From Paraburkholderia silviterrae (GTDB taxonomy: Bacteria > Pseudomonadota > Gammaproteobacteria > Burkholderiales > Burkholderiaceae), in NCBI RefSeq assembly GCF_004353915.1, contig NZ_SMRP01000001.1:124001-188000 (forward strand): a stretch of DNA of 64,000 nucleotides, written 5' to 3'. The translations under genes were made by a program, and so were the position numbers. This document shows, in pieces, positions 36,009 to 45,384 of this stretch; the first letter of the stretch is position 1; each line of letters begins with the position of its first letter. The notes beneath the pieces were generated by a model. It saw only the letters and a list, made by a program, of their open reading frames with translations, was not told the origin of the DNA and searched no databases.

Positions 36009-36151
36009 GCGATCGCGTGAATTGAATTAGCGGCCGCCCGGTAGACGGCGGCCGGCTCGCTGCGCGCCGCGGCACCGCACGCCGGCGTTCAGCGCGTCAC
36101 ATGCAGGCACAAGCAGGCGCAGGCAGGTTCAACGGGACTTGAGCGCGAAAC

Positions 36152-36436
36152 TCAAGCACGCCCGCTGGCGCGGACTGCCGGCATGCGCAGCTTGACCGAA
36201 GCCGCCGAAATCAGGCGCGGCTCGCTTTGCACCATGTCTTGCGCAAACATGTCCTGGCGCAGTTCACCCGCGTCGTCGAACCACTGGCAGATCAGCCAGT
36301 GGCCACTCGCAAAGCCTACAGGCCCTGCGTACATGACAGTCATGCGCGGCCCACCCGATCTGAGGGTGACCACGTCGCCAACGCCGGCCACGGCGGCGGG
36401 TTCGTTTTCTGCAAGCTCAATGGACGTATCCAGCAT
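36152..36436 (-). CDS. YodC family protein (DUF2158)
   Basis: 94 residues. The core VGDVVTLRSGGPRMTVMYAG followed by ICQWFDDAGELRQDMFAQDM is the DUF2158/YodC pattern, a small SH3-like beta barrel. Function unknown. GGGAGG lies 5-6 bases before the ATG. A basic C-terminal tail (AVRASGRA) is untypical. The gene is alone. Confidence 0.8.
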   Translation of the reverse strand: MLDTSIELAENEPAAVAGVGDVVTLRSGGPRMTVMYAGPVGFASGHWLICQWFDDAGELRQDMFAQDMVQSEPRLISAASVKLRMPAVRASGRA

Positions 36437-36972
36437 GGCATTACCTCCCAGGCAGGTCGCTCTTCGAATAATGCCCGGCGCGGGTTCCCTTCTCCCGCAC
36501 GCAGGCCTCGTTTGTCGATAATGTTATTCGGGCGACCGTTAATAAGTCCGGCAAGACTAACAACGCGAAATAAAGCCTGCAAGCGATTTTGATGTAAATA
36601 CGGGAAAACCGTAATTAATCCACGGGGACTGGCTCCGCATAATCGCGCCGCGCATGACGGCACGGTCCGGCGGGCCTTCAGGCCTTGCCGCAAGCCTGCA
36701 CTGCGCAAACAGTCAGATTATTTCACGCATGCAGGGCTGATTTGAGCAATGCGTAACCTGACTTTAAGGCGAAAATCGTCCGCCCGTTTTATTTTCCACC
36801 TTGAATCAGTCCGATATTTGTGCGTTGCAATGCGCGACATTAACCGTTTGGGTAAAAAATCCTCGCCTGAAATATGGCCGTCACGATTATGGGTTGACGC
36901 AAAAAAAAAGCGCCTCGCCCAGCTAACCCGGACAAGGCGCGCGATGGTGGCGGACTCGTCGCCGGTTCGCTC
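36437..36972. other. Low-GC intergenic region
   Basis: 536 bases without a credible gene. GC is clearly below that of the neighbours (TAATGTTATTCG, AATTAATCC, ATTTTATTTTCC). It contains the terminator of the CMD gene near its right end and otherwise no structure I can name. Confidence 0.5.
36901..36940 (-). terminator. Terminator of the CMD/aminotransferase transcript
   Basis: On the minus strand GCGCCTTG, a 15-base loop, CGAGGCGC and nine T. It lies 33 bases after the stop of the CMD gene and closes that transcript. Confidence 0.88.
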
Positions 36973-37539
36973 TTACTCGGGAAACGGCAGCGAAGTCTGC
37001 CCTTCAGCGCGCATGCCGAACACGTTGAGTGTCATCGCCACGAGCGCGTAGTAGCCGAGCAGACCGACGAGATTGATCGTGGTCTCATGCCCGAAGCGCT
37101 CCACCGCACGCGCGTAGGTCGCGTCGGAGACGCGCTTGGCGTCGTAGAGCTCGGTCACGAATGCGTAGATGAGCGCGTCGTCGGCTTCGTCGAAGAGCGG
37201 CTGCGCGCCGGTGCGGATCTGCTCGGCCAGCGTCTCGGGCACGCCCGCCTTCAGCGCGATCGGGTAGTGGATGTACCACTCCGCCTGCGCCTGCCAGCGC
37301 GCTGCCGTCACGAGGATCGCCAGCTCCGAAAGGCGCAGCGACAATCCCGTGTTGTAGCGGCAGAACGCGCCCAGACGCTGCGCATGCTGAGCAAGCTGCG
37401 GGCTGTGGATCCAGCCGAGGAACGGCCCGTTCAGGTTGCCGCGCGGGCCGGAAAGGATTTCGTCGAGCACCGCTTTCTGCTCGGACGTCGCGCTGGCCGC
37501 GTCGAAGGCGGGCAGGCGCGAGTTCGGGGGTAGCGTCAT
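36973..37539 (-). CDS. Carboxymuconolactone decarboxylase (CMD) family protein
   Basis: 188 residues from ATG 37539 (GGAG 7 bases upstream). The CMD core is visible: LGAFCRYNTGLSLRLSELAILVTA, AEWYIHYPIALKAG and the long helix ETTINLVGLLGYYALVAMTL. AhpD-like members need a CxxC pair; only one Cys occurs here, so a peroxidase role is unlikely. Follows the aminotransferase by 37 bases on the same strand, so co-transcribed. Confidence 0.85.
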   Translation of the reverse strand: MTLPPNSRLPAFDAASATSEQKAVLDEILSGPRGNLNGPFLGWIHSPQLAQHAQRLGAFCRYNTGLSLRLSELAILVTAARWQAQAEWYIHYPIALKAGVPETLAEQIRTGAQPLFDEADDALIYAFVTELYDAKRVSDATYARAVERFGHETTINLVGLLGYYALVAMTLNVFGMRAEGQTSLPFPE

Positions 37540-37576
37540 CAATAGGCTCCGGAAAAAGAAAACGCGGACAAGCGTA

Positions 37577-38926
37577 TCAGGCGGCGTTGGCCACGCCCGT
37601 CGCGCTCAGCGCTGCGCCGATCGCGGCGGCAAGGCGCTCCTCGATCGTATCGATATCCTGGGCCGTGCAGATGAACGGCGGCGCGAGCAGCACGTGATCG
37701 CCGTTCTTGCCGTCGACGGTGCCGCCCATCGGGTACACCATCAGGCCGCGCGCGAACGCCTCGCGCTTGATGGCCGCGTGCAGCTTGAGCGAGGGATCGA
37801 AAGTAGCCTTCGTCGCGCGGTCCTTCACGAGCTCGACGCCCACGAAGAGGCCCCGCCCGCGCACGTCGCCCACATACGGATGCCCGGCATAACGCTCGCG
37901 CAGCCGCGCACGCAGTTGCTCGCCGCGCGCGAGCACGTTATCGAGCAGCTTGTCTTCGGCAATCACGCGCTGCACTTCGAGCGCCGCGGCGCACGCCGTG
38001 GCGTGGCCGATATAGGTGTGGCCATGCTGGAAGTAGCCGCTGCCGCCCACGATGGTCTCGTAGATGCGCTGGCTCACGAGTGTCGCGCCGATCGGCTGAT
38101 AACCCGCGCCCAGGCCCTTCGCGATCGTGAGCAGATCGGGCGCTACGCCGTCTTCCTCGCACGCGAACAGATAGCCCGTGCGGCCCATGCCCGACATGAT
38201 TTCGTCGAGGAGCAGCAGCACGCCGTAGCGGTCGCACACCGCGCGGATCTTGCGGAAGTACTCACGCACCGGCGGCACCGCGCCGGCCGTGGCGCCCACC
38301 ACCGTCTCGGCGACGAACGCCGCGACGTTTTCCGCGCCGAGCTCGAGGATCTTTTGCTCGAGCTCGTCGGCGAGGCGCTGCGCGTAGGCCTCGTCGGTCT
38401 CGCCCTCATGACGCTCGCGGTACGCGTAGCACGGGCTCACATGATGCGATTCGATCAGGATCGGCAGGAACGGCTCGCGGCGCCACGCGTTGCCGCCGAT
38501 CGCCAGCGCGCCGAGCGTGTTGCCGTGATAGCTCTGGCGGCGCGCGATGAAATGACGGCGCGTGAGCTCGCCCTTCTCCACGAAATACTGGCGCGCGAGC
38601 TTGAGCGCGGCCTCGATCGCCTCCGAGCCGCCCGAAACGAAATAGACGTGGTCGAGCCCCGCGGGCGCCGCGGCGATCAGGTGATCGGCGAGCTGTTCGG
38701 AAGCCTCGGTCGTGAAGAACGAGGTATGCGCGTACGGCAGTTGCTGCGCCTGGCGCTTGATCGCATCGATCACGCGCTGGTTGCTGTGGCCGAGGCACGA
38801 GACGGCAGCGCCGCCGCTCGCGTCGATATAGCGCTTGCCGGTGGAATCGATGATCTCGATCCCCTCGCCCGCCACCGCGACGGGCAAGGTTTGCTTCGGC
38901 ATCCGATGGAAGACTTTCGTGGACAT
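37577..38926 (-). CDS. Class III PLP aminotransferase
   Basis: 449 residues. PLP-binding features: VSGGSEAIEAALKLAR, SYHGNTLGAL, LLLLDEIMSGMGRTG (Asp binds pyridine N), TIAKGLGAGYQPIGA (Schiff-base Lys) and HGHTYIGH. These enzymes move amino groups from omega-amino acids, diamines or beta-alanine to a keto acid. Between the C45 and CMD genes on one strand, it fits a pathway for a small amine or acylated amine. Start ATG 38926 aligns with the family. Confidence 0.9.
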   Translation of the reverse strand: MSTKVFHRMPKQTLPVAVAGEGIEIIDSTGKRYIDASGGAAVSCLGHSNQRVIDAIKRQAQQLPYAHTSFFTTEASEQLADHLIAAAPAGLDHVYFVSGGSEAIEAALKLARQYFVEKGELTRRHFIARRQSYHGNTLGALAIGGNAWRREPFLPILIESHHVSPCYAYRERHEGETDEAYAQRLADELEQKILELGAENVAAFVAETVVGATAGAVPPVREYFRKIRAVCDRYGVLLLLDEIMSGMGRTGYLFACEEDGVAPDLLTIAKGLGAGYQPIGATLVSQRIYETIVGGSGYFQHGHTYIGHATACAAALEVQRVIAEDKLLDNVLARGEQLRARLRERYAGHPYVGDVRGRGLFVGVELVKDRATKATFDPSLKLHAAIKREAFARGLMVYPMGGTVDGKNGDHVLLAPPFICTAQDIDTIEERLAAAIGAALSATGVANAA

Positions 38927-39040
38927 GGGCTTTCTCGCTGAAATCGCTGAAATCGGGTTGATGCGTTGAAGTTGATCCGCCGAATCAAGTGAAGCGCCCC
39001 GCTCACCGCCGGGGCCGGGCGCCCTCACCCGCGCGGCCCC

Positions 39041-40090
39041 TCAGGCGCCGCGCTCGACCTGCAGGCCGAGCGTGCGCACGCCGTCCTGCCAGACGTCGAA
39101 CGTCACGCCGCGCGGCTCCACGCGCATGCAGGCCGTGGCGAGCGTGTTCTCGTCGTCGGGGTCGCGAGGGTCGTCGCGGTAGATCGGCAGGCCCGCGCCC
39201 GCGCGGTCTTGCAGGGTGCGCACGAACGCCTCGCCGTCTGGCCGCGCGCCAAGCGCGGGCAGCAGCTCGGCGATCCGTGCCTGGCGGTCGCGCGAGGAAT
39301 CTGTGACGATCTGCGCCTCGTTCTCGCATCCCGCGTGAATCAGGTGGTTGGCGTGCCCCGAAGGCGCGCCCAGTTCAACGATCGAGCTGCGCTGCGCTGT
39401 GGCTTCCACGCTATAGACGCGCACCTGGCCCGCCGCATCGGTCCCGCCGAGCGTATGGTGAAAGCCGCTCGCGCGCGGCGTGTCGCGCAGCAGCGCCAGC
39501 GCGTCGGCGAGCGTTGCCGCATCGAGCACGGCGCGCGCGAGGATCATGCGCGGCACGCCCACGCGCGGCTCGCGAATGCGCACGTTATTGATTGCCTGCG
39601 CCAGCCCCGCACGCGATGCCGCGAAGGTGTGGCCGGGCAGCGATCCGGGGTAGTAGAAGCTCACGAAGCCGGGCTTGCCCACGGGCTCAATCTCGACCAC
39701 GGCGCAGCGCCCGCGCAGGTGCGGATCGCCGTCTTCGTTGTGGGCAATCAGGCCGGCCTCGGGCGTGCACACCGCAAGCGTCGTGCAGCCGTCCGGTGCG
39801 TTATGGATCAGCTCGCCGCGGCAATTCCACAGGAACAGATCGTGCGCCGGCCAGTCGAGCGCCGCTGCCATCGCGTCGATTTCCGCGACGTGGGCCGGAA
39901 AATGCCGCTCCGCCGCCGCCCGCAGCTGCTGTGCAAAGGCGCTGCCGCGCCAGCGGCTCACCGCGGCCCACGCGCTGCTCTGCGCCATGTAGGCGGCGAA
40001 GACGGGCTTCGCGAGTTCGCCGAGCCGCCGCCCGATCGCCTCGGGCGTGCCGCCCATCCGGAATGTCCGGAATGTCTTGAGTTCCTGCAT
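39041..40090 (-). CDS. C45 family autoproteolytic acyltransferase/hydrolase
   Basis: 349 residues. The family resembles isopenicillin N acyltransferase: an N-terminal part removed by self-cleavage before the nucleophile Cys in DGCTTLA (about residue 102), then AHNEDGDP, GFVSFYYPGSLPGHTF and NNVRIREPR. It should hydrolyse or transfer an acyl group of an amide. It precedes the aminotransferase by 114 bases. A palindrome 53 bases upstream of its ATG probably controls the set. Confidence 0.85.
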   Translation of the reverse strand: MQELKTFRTFRMGGTPEAIGRRLGELAKPVFAAYMAQSSAWAAVSRWRGSAFAQQLRAAAERHFPAHVAEIDAMAAALDWPAHDLFLWNCRGELIHNAPDGCTTLAVCTPEAGLIAHNEDGDPHLRGRCAVVEIEPVGKPGFVSFYYPGSLPGHTFAASRAGLAQAINNVRIREPRVGVPRMILARAVLDAATLADALALLRDTPRASGFHHTLGGTDAAGQVRVYSVEATAQRSSIVELGAPSGHANHLIHAGCENEAQIVTDSSRDRQARIAELLPALGARPDGEAFVRTLQDRAGAGLPIYRDDPRDPDDENTLATACMRVEPRGVTFDVWQDGVRTLGLQVERGA

Positions 40091-40142
40091 CGAAATTCTC
40101 GCCTGAATGCCTGAAACGGCCGATGCCCGATTTATACGCCAT

Positions 40143-40156
40143 ACAACATTTGTTGT
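40143..40156 (-). promoter_or_regulatory. Probable RpiR operator before the C45 gene
   Basis: ACAACA, two bases, TGTTGT: a perfect inverted repeat (40143-40156) just upstream of the C45 gene. A close relative, ACAACAAATGTTAC, lies at 41202-41215 before the RpiR regulator gene, so the pair looks like one regulator's sites. Confidence 0.65.
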
Positions 40157-40197
40157 CAAATTAAACGAGCACCACAACAAACGCAATGTGCGAGACG

Positions 40198-40223
40198 TAA
40201 AAAAGCCGCCTCGCGGGCGGCTT
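40198..40223 (-). terminator. Terminator of the RpiR regulator gene
   Basis: On the minus strand AGCCGCC, five-base loop, GGCGGCT followed by T's. It separates the regulator from the C45 gene by about 100 bases, so the catabolic genes have their own promoter. Confidence 0.85.
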
Positions 40224-40315
40224 GACGAACGTGCGGACGAGCCGGAGGACCAGGCAGCGGACGAGCCCAGACTCCGGTGCCACGCCTGCTCCTGTGCGGC
40301 AGCTTTATCGCAGCT

Positions 40316-41176
40316 TCACGGCACATAGGCGCCTCGCGCGTTGAGCGTACGCTCGGACTGCTCGAGCTGCGCCACGGCGCCCGCGCCCTCGAGCGCGAGC
40401 AGATGCGCGACGAGCGACTCGGAGAGCGCTGTCGCGGCCACCAGCGAGGGAAAGAACGACGGGCTTTCGTGCGTGAAGATCAGCGCCTTTTCGGCGTTCA
40501 GCGCGATGGGGGCGACGGCGCTATCGGTAATGGCGATCAGCCGGCTGCCCTTTTCGAGCGCCGCCTCGGCCACGCGCACGGCCTCCACCGAGTATGGCGC
40601 GAAGCTCACGACGATCGTCGCGCTGTCGCGCTCGATGCCGAGCAGCTGCATTTCGAGCGTGCCGGCCTCGCCACCCAAGAGCGAGACCGAGGGCCGAAAG
40701 AGCCGGTAGCCGTACACGAGGCCGAAGGCCACCGCGTAGCATGAGCGAAACCCCGCCACGTGCACGTGCTTCGCCTTCTTCAGCACGCGCGCGGCCTCGA
40801 CCATCGCGCGCGCGTTATGCGCCGCGCTCGCTTCGAGGTTGTGCTGCTGGGCTTGCAGCAGATCGCGTGCGAGCGCGTCCTTCGCGTTGCCCGCGACGAG
40901 CGAGCGGGCACGGCTCGAAAGCGGCTCGGGCCGCGTGCGCACCCGCGCGACAAACAGATTGCGCAACTCGTTCCAGCCCGGAAAGCCGAGCTGCTGCGCG
41001 AGCCGCACGAGCGACGCGGGCTGCACCTGGGCGCGCTCGGCGACCTTGCGCATCGAGGAAACGGCGACTTCGTCGGGATGGTCGAGCAGGAACGCCGCGC
41101 CGGTCTGAAATTGCGGGCTCAGATCGGAGAAGCGCGCGCGAATGAGCGCGGCAAGCTGGTCGAAGCTTTCTGGCAT
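40316..41176 (-). CDS. MurR/RpiR family transcriptional regulator
   Basis: 286 residues. N-terminal HTH (about 1-80; VSSMRKVAERAQVQPASLVRLAQQLG), C-terminal SIS sugar-isomerase-like domain (about 125-265; HVHVAGFRSCYAVAFG, IVVSFAPYSVEAV, LIAITDS). SIS domains usually sense phosphosugars, but many relatives control amine or aminosugar catabolism. It lies upstream of the C45/aminotransferase/CMD genes on the same strand and shares an operator-like palindrome with them. Confidence 0.9.
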   Translation of the reverse strand: MPESFDQLAALIRARFSDLSPQFQTGAAFLLDHPDEVAVSSMRKVAERAQVQPASLVRLAQQLGFPGWNELRNLFVARVRTRPEPLSSRARSLVAGNAKDALARDLLQAQQHNLEASAAHNARAMVEAARVLKKAKHVHVAGFRSCYAVAFGLVYGYRLFRPSVSLLGGEAGTLEMQLLGIERDSATIVVSFAPYSVEAVRVAEAALEKGSRLIAITDSAVAPIALNAEKALIFTHESPSFFPSLVAATALSESLVAHLLALEGAGAVAQLEQSERTLNARGAYVP

Positions 41177-41201
41177 GCGGATGGCTGACAGGCAGTGGAT
41201 G

Positions 41202-41215
41202 ACAACAAATGTTAC
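41202..41215 (-). promoter_or_regulatory. Probable RpiR operator before its own gene
   Basis: ACAACAAATGTTAC matches ACAACA-N2-TGTT of the site at 40143 in 10 of 10 key bases of the left arm and core. It lies 26 bases upstream of ATG 41176, so the protein probably controls its own gene. Confidence 0.6.
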
Positions 41216-41517
41216 CACCGGTGTTGCGGGATGTTGCAAACGGGGTGCGGACCGTCTCGAAGTCCGATAGGGGCGTCGACCAAGCGATTCCAGCTCACAC
41301 CGTGCAGACCGAAATGCAAATGGACTTTCGCAACTCCCAGTCGTGATCCAAATCGCTGCCGCGTTCGTTGCGGTGACATCTCACGCACAGGTTCCAGTCT
41401 GTCGCGAGGACGGAACTGGCAGAGATAGCGCCGTTTGCGCACATCAAGCGATGCCATGTCGAATGTCTACCGGTCAAGCAAGCGAAGGGGCACTCCGACC
41501 CAACGTGGGCGCTCGGG

Positions 41518-42087
41518 CTAGCTCTCGTTATGCGCGACGGTTATGCGGCGACGGGTGCGGGCCTCCACGTCGTACATGTTGAAGTCATTCATCGTTCTGC
41601 CATAGAGGTGCAGGCTGACTGCGCGGGGGCGCTCCTGGGGTACGCCGGTAACGTGAATGTGATCGGGATTGGGTACGAAGCTGGTCACGGAACCGCGCCG
41701 CAGCAGGACGATGCCCCCACGCACCAGGTCGATTTCTTCGTCGGCTCCGCGATCGGGTGACAGCCTCACATAGCTACGTTCTTCCAGAACGCCTTCGACC
41801 ACGCCAACGACACCCCAACTTCCGTGGTCATGCACCGGCGTCCACTGACCAGGAAGCCAGACGAGCGAGTACAGCGAGAGACCTTTGTCCGGCGCCTCGT
41901 AGATGAGGTTACGGGTGTAGCTCACGTCGCTGCTTCGATAGTGACCGGGTTGCAGAAACGTCCCGGCATGATCGATCAGATCGAGCATCAGCGGCGCGAG
42001 CGCGAGCACACAGTCGGCCGGGGCTGACTGTCGATGGCTTTGAGCGGTGGCCTGGTTGAAGAAGCGTTCGAGAACGTGAGAGCTCAT
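41518..42087 (-). CDS. Cysteine dioxygenase-type (cupin) protein
   Basis: 189 residues. Non-heme iron ligands are seen in PVHDHGSWG (two His, about 86-88) and a later HIHVTG (about 145). The order YRSSDVSYTRNLIYEA, SLYSLVWLPGQWT and VHDHGSWGVVGVVEG is the cysteine-dioxygenase/PCO cupin pattern; such enzymes oxidise thiols with O2. Exact thiol unknown. ATG 42087 is chosen; TTG 42093 is possible. Next gene on the same strand is a peroxiredoxin, suggesting a redox unit. Confidence 0.85.
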   Translation of the reverse strand: MSSHVLERFFNQATAQSHRQSAPADCVLALAPLMLDLIDHAGTFLQPGHYRSSDVSYTRNLIYEAPDKGLSLYSLVWLPGQWTPVHDHGSWGVVGVVEGVLEERSYVRLSPDRGADEEIDLVRGGIVLLRRGSVTSFVPNPDHIHVTGVPQERPRAVSLHLYGRTMNDFNMYDVEARTRRRITVAHNES

Positions 42088-42180
42088 GGGCAATTTGTGT
42101 CTCCGGCCGGTTTGCGGGCGACTCGCGACGCCAAGGCGGCCAACAGCGCGACCCGCGCCGTTGACTGGCCGTCGTCGGCG

Positions 42181-42837
42181 TTATCCGGGCTGCTTCGTGG
42201 TGCGCAAGTAGGGTTTGATCGTCTTGAAGCCCGGGAAAGCCTTCTCGGCTTCTTCGTTGCTGACCGCCGGTGTGATGATGACATCTTCTCCTTGCTTCCA
42301 GTTCACCGGCGTCGCCACTTTGTGCCTGGCGGTGAGCTGCATCGAATCGAGCACACGCAGGATCTCGTCAAAATTACGGCCGGTTGTCATCGGGTAGGTC
42401 AGCATCAGCTTGATACGCTTGTCCGGGCCAATGATGAACACCGAGCGCACCGTTGCGTTGGTGGCGGCGGTGCGGCCTTCGGACGTGCCCTCTTCCTCAG
42501 CGGGCAACATGTTGTATAGCTTGGCAACGGCAAGATCGGTATCGCCGATCATCGGGTAGTTGACCTTGGCGCCCTGCGTTTCCTCGATATCGGCCACCCA
42601 TTTGCCATGGCTTTCGACTGCATCGACCGACAGGCCAATCAGCCTGGCGTTGCGGCGCGTGAATTCCGGCTCGATGCGGGCCATGTAGCCCAGTTCGGTC
42701 GTGCACACCGGTGTGAAGTCCTTGGGGTGCGAGAACAGGATGGCCCATTGATCGCCGATCCAGGCGTGGAAATCAATCGTCCCCTGGGTGGTATGAGCGG
42801 TGAAGTTGGGTGCGATGTCGTTGATGCGGAGTGACAT
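42181..42837 (-). CDS. 1-Cys peroxiredoxin (Prx6 type)
   Basis: 218 residues. The peroxidatic Cys is in DFTPVCTTELG (about 45) with the resolving-Cys-free long form typical of Prx6: KVNYPMIGDTDLAVAKLY, RSVFIIGPDKRIKLMLTYP and the C-terminal dimer part. It reduces peroxides; a thiol from the neighbouring thiol dioxygenase-like gene's pathway may be linked. It starts 203 bases from, and divergent to, the LuxR-type regulator. Confidence 0.9.
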   Translation of the reverse strand: MSLRINDIAPNFTAHTTQGTIDFHAWIGDQWAILFSHPKDFTPVCTTELGYMARIEPEFTRRNARLIGLSVDAVESHGKWVADIEETQGAKVNYPMIGDTDLAVAKLYNMLPAEEEGTSEGRTAATNATVRSVFIIGPDKRIKLMLTYPMTTGRNFDEILRVLDSMQLTARHKVATPVNWKQGEDVIITPAVSNEEAEKAFPGFKTIKPYLRTTKQPG

Positions 42838-43040
42838 GGTATTTTCCCCCATGGAGTGCGTGGGTTTGAACGAAGCAGCCAGGCGTGCGTGGTGCGATAC
42901 AGTTCAGGTGCTTGCGGAGATGCTTGCGGCAGCTGACGAAGCCTTCTCGCCAGAACCAAGGATATCGGTTACAAGCATCCTGGGACACGGTCAAAATTGA
43001 CTGATTGACTTTCTTTACACCCAGGTGGTGCAATGCGCCT

Positions 43041-43658
43041 ATGCCTGACTTTCGTCTGCTATTGATCGATGACCATGCCTTGTTTCGGGAAGGGCTCTGC
43101 CTGGTCTTGCGCCAGCATTTTCCCGGGGCGAGCATTGTCGAAGCGATCTCCGTGACCCAAGCGATTAACCTGGTGAAGGATGCGCCTGATGTGATCCTTT
43201 TGGACATCCTGTTGCAGGGGCCGGACGGCATCGAAGGCGTAGCGATATTTCGTCAGCGCTGGCCTCAAGTGCCGGTGATCATGCTGTCGTCGATGGCAGC
43301 TCCTGAGACTATTGCGCAAGCTTTGGAGCGCGGTGCGTTTGCATTCGTCTCGAAAGCCGACAGCAGTAGTGCAATTGTCCAGACTGTCGAGCGCGCCCTT
43401 GTGGCGACCGAACCGGGCATCGCTCGCGATAGCGCGGTTTCTCGCGCCGGCGAGAATCAGTTGATCAGGCTGACTGCCAGGCAGTCGGAAGTCCTGCAGC
43501 TTTTATGCGATGGATTGCCAAACAAGGTCATTGCCAAACGCATGTCACTATCCGAATTCACCGTGCGTGGCCATGTGCAGGCAATTTTTGGTCTGTTGGG
43601 CGTCACCAGTCGCACCCAGGCCATCGTCTCTGCGCGCAAGCATGGGCTGGTCGCCTGA
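43041..43658 (+). CDS. LuxR (NarL/FixJ) response regulator
   Basis: 205 residues. Receiver with DDH near the start, phospho-Asp in VILLDILLQ (about 55), Ser/Ala and Lys in SKAD; C-terminal HTH (LTARQSEVLQLLCDGLPNKVIAKRM..TVRGHVQAIF). The last 17 bases overlap the start of the hybrid kinase, so both are coupled. Probably controls the peroxiredoxin or neighbouring genes, but no target is shown. Confidence 0.9.
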   Translation: MPDFRLLLIDDHALFREGLCLVLRQHFPGASIVEAISVTQAINLVKDAPDVILLDILLQGPDGIEGVAIFRQRWPQVPVIMLSSMAAPETIAQALERGAFAFVSKADSSSAIVQTVERALVATEPGIARDSAVSRAGENQLIRLTARQSEVLQLLCDGLPNKVIAKRMSLSEFTVRGHVQAIFGLLGVTSRTQAIVSARKHGLVA

Positions 43659-45384
43659 CTTGCGAAAACTCTGGAAGTTGCCGGAGGACCGCCTGCTGGT
43701 CGAGCAGTTGCGGCTGTTGTACGGCAACGTGGGCGTGTCCGTCATCCCGGCAATCTTATTGGCGCTGTTGCTGGTTTACGCCCTGCAAAATGATGTGAAC
43801 TACCGCGCCTTGATGCTCTGGTGCCCAGCCGTAATTTTTTCCAAGCTCTACGCTGCATTCGACGCTCGCAAGCGTCTGGCCAGCGTCATCGCGCCCGCTC
43901 AGGCCCGCAAGCTCGTCATCAACCTGGTCGTCATGCATGCCGTGGATGGCGTTGCGTGGGGGGCACTGGCCTGGGTGGCCCTGGGTAGTACGACCACCAC
44001 CGGAAGCATCATGGTGCTTGCGGTACTGACGGGCATATTGGGCAGTTCCATGTCCTTGCTTGCCCCGGTATTGCCCGCCTTTTTCTCGTTCTCGTTGGCC
44101 GTGATACTGCTGGCGACGTCGTGGCTTTGGCTGTCGGGGGACTCAGCTTATCGGGCACTGTCGCTGACAGGGTTGCTATACGCGGTCAGCCTGGTTGGGC
44201 AGGCCCGTAACAGCAATGTCGCGGCGTTGGCCGCCATCAGGCTGCGCTTCGAAAATCTTGACCTGATCAGGGCCACGGAGGACGCCAGACGCACGGCTGA
44301 ATATGCAAATCTGGCCAAAACCAAGTTTCTCGCCGCCGCCAGCCACGACCTGCGCCAACCGATTCACGCGCAGGGCTTATTTCTTGATGTCCTCGCGCAC
44401 AGTGGACTATCGAAGCATCAAAGTGACGTGCTGAACAGCGCCCAATCCGCCTGGCAGGCATCCAGTGACATGCTTGACGCATTGCTCGACTTTTCCCGCA
44501 TTGAAGCAGGCGTGGTTCAGCCATGTCCCCTACCCTTCGATCTACAGGGCCTATTGAACAAAGTCGAGAATGACCTGGCGCCGCTGGCCGATGCCAAAGG
44601 CCTGGTCTATCGTTCGCGCGAGACCAGCGTGACGGTGGACTCCGACACCCGCCTGGTTGAAATGGTTTTACGCAACCTCGTCTCAAATGCGATCCGCTAC
44701 ACGGCACATGGTGGCGTTTTGGTCGCGTGCCGTCGCCGAGCGCAGCATGTCCAGGTGGAGGTTTGGGACACTGGGGTGGGCATTGCTGCGGCCGATCAGC
44801 AAGATATCTTTCGCGAGTTTCATCAGCTTGGTAATCCGGAACGGGACCGCAACAAGGGGCTGGGCCTGGGCTTGGCTATCGTGCAGGGCTTGTCTACTGC
44901 AATGAACCTGGAGCTCTCGCTTTCTTCGCGGCCTGGTAAAGGAAGCGTATTCAAGTTCGTCTTGCCATTGACCGAACTGGATTCGCCACTGCAAGCGCCA
45001 GGGCCCCTCGGTACGTTGCCCAAAGATTTGCGTGTGCTGGTGATCGACGATGACGAAGCGGTCTGTTCGGGCATGGTGCGTTTGCTGGAGAGCTGGGGAT
45101 GCCAATGTCAAGCGACAAGCTCTGTTAAGGACGCGATAGCTGCTGCACGTGTGTGTGCACCGTCGATCATCATCAGCGACTATCGACTTCGCGAACAACA
45201 GACTGGAGCACAAGTCATTAGTGCTTTGCGCGCCGCGGCAGGGATGAATCTACCGGCATTGATTATCACGGGAGATACGGCTCCCGAGCGACTTCGCGAA
45301 GCGTCCGCAAGTGGCGACCCACTGCTGCACAAGCCTGTTAAGCCCGAACAGCTTTATCAAACATTGATGAAACTCGTTGTTTGA
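43642..45384 (+). CDS. Membrane hybrid histidine kinase with receiver
   Basis: 580 residues from ATG 43642, overlapping the regulator by 17 bases. Six or so membrane spans in the first 195 residues (VIPAILLALLLVYALQ, LMLWCPAVIFSKLYAAF, and more), a coiled segment, H-box ASHDLRQPIHAQGLFLDV (about residue 235), N-box NLVSNAIRYT, GVGI and GLGLGLAIV boxes, then a receiver (LRVLVIDDDEAVCSGM, Asp in IIISDYRL, Lys in LHKPVKP). It should feed phosphate to the upstream LuxR-type regulator. Confidence 0.9.
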   Translation: MGWSPDLRKLWKLPEDRLLVEQLRLLYGNVGVSVIPAILLALLLVYALQNDVNYRALMLWCPAVIFSKLYAAFDARKRLASVIAPAQARKLVINLVVMHAVDGVAWGALAWVALGSTTTTGSIMVLAVLTGILGSSMSLLAPVLPAFFSFSLAVILLATSWLWLSGDSAYRALSLTGLLYAVSLVGQARNSNVAALAAIRLRFENLDLIRATEDARRTAEYANLAKTKFLAAASHDLRQPIHAQGLFLDVLAHSGLSKHQSDVLNSAQSAWQASSDMLDALLDFSRIEAGVVQPCPLPFDLQGLLNKVENDLAPLADAKGLVYRSRETSVTVDSDTRLVEMVLRNLVSNAIRYTAHGGVLVACRRRAQHVQVEVWDTGVGIAAADQQDIFREFHQLGNPERDRNKGLGLGLAIVQGLSTAMNLELSLSSRPGKGSVFKFVLPLTELDSPLQAPGPLGTLPKDLRVLVIDDDEAVCSGMVRLLESWGCQCQATSSVKDAIAAARVCAPSIIISDYRLREQQTGAQVISALRAAAGMNLPALIITGDTAPERLREASASGDPLLHKPVKPEQLYQTLMKLVV

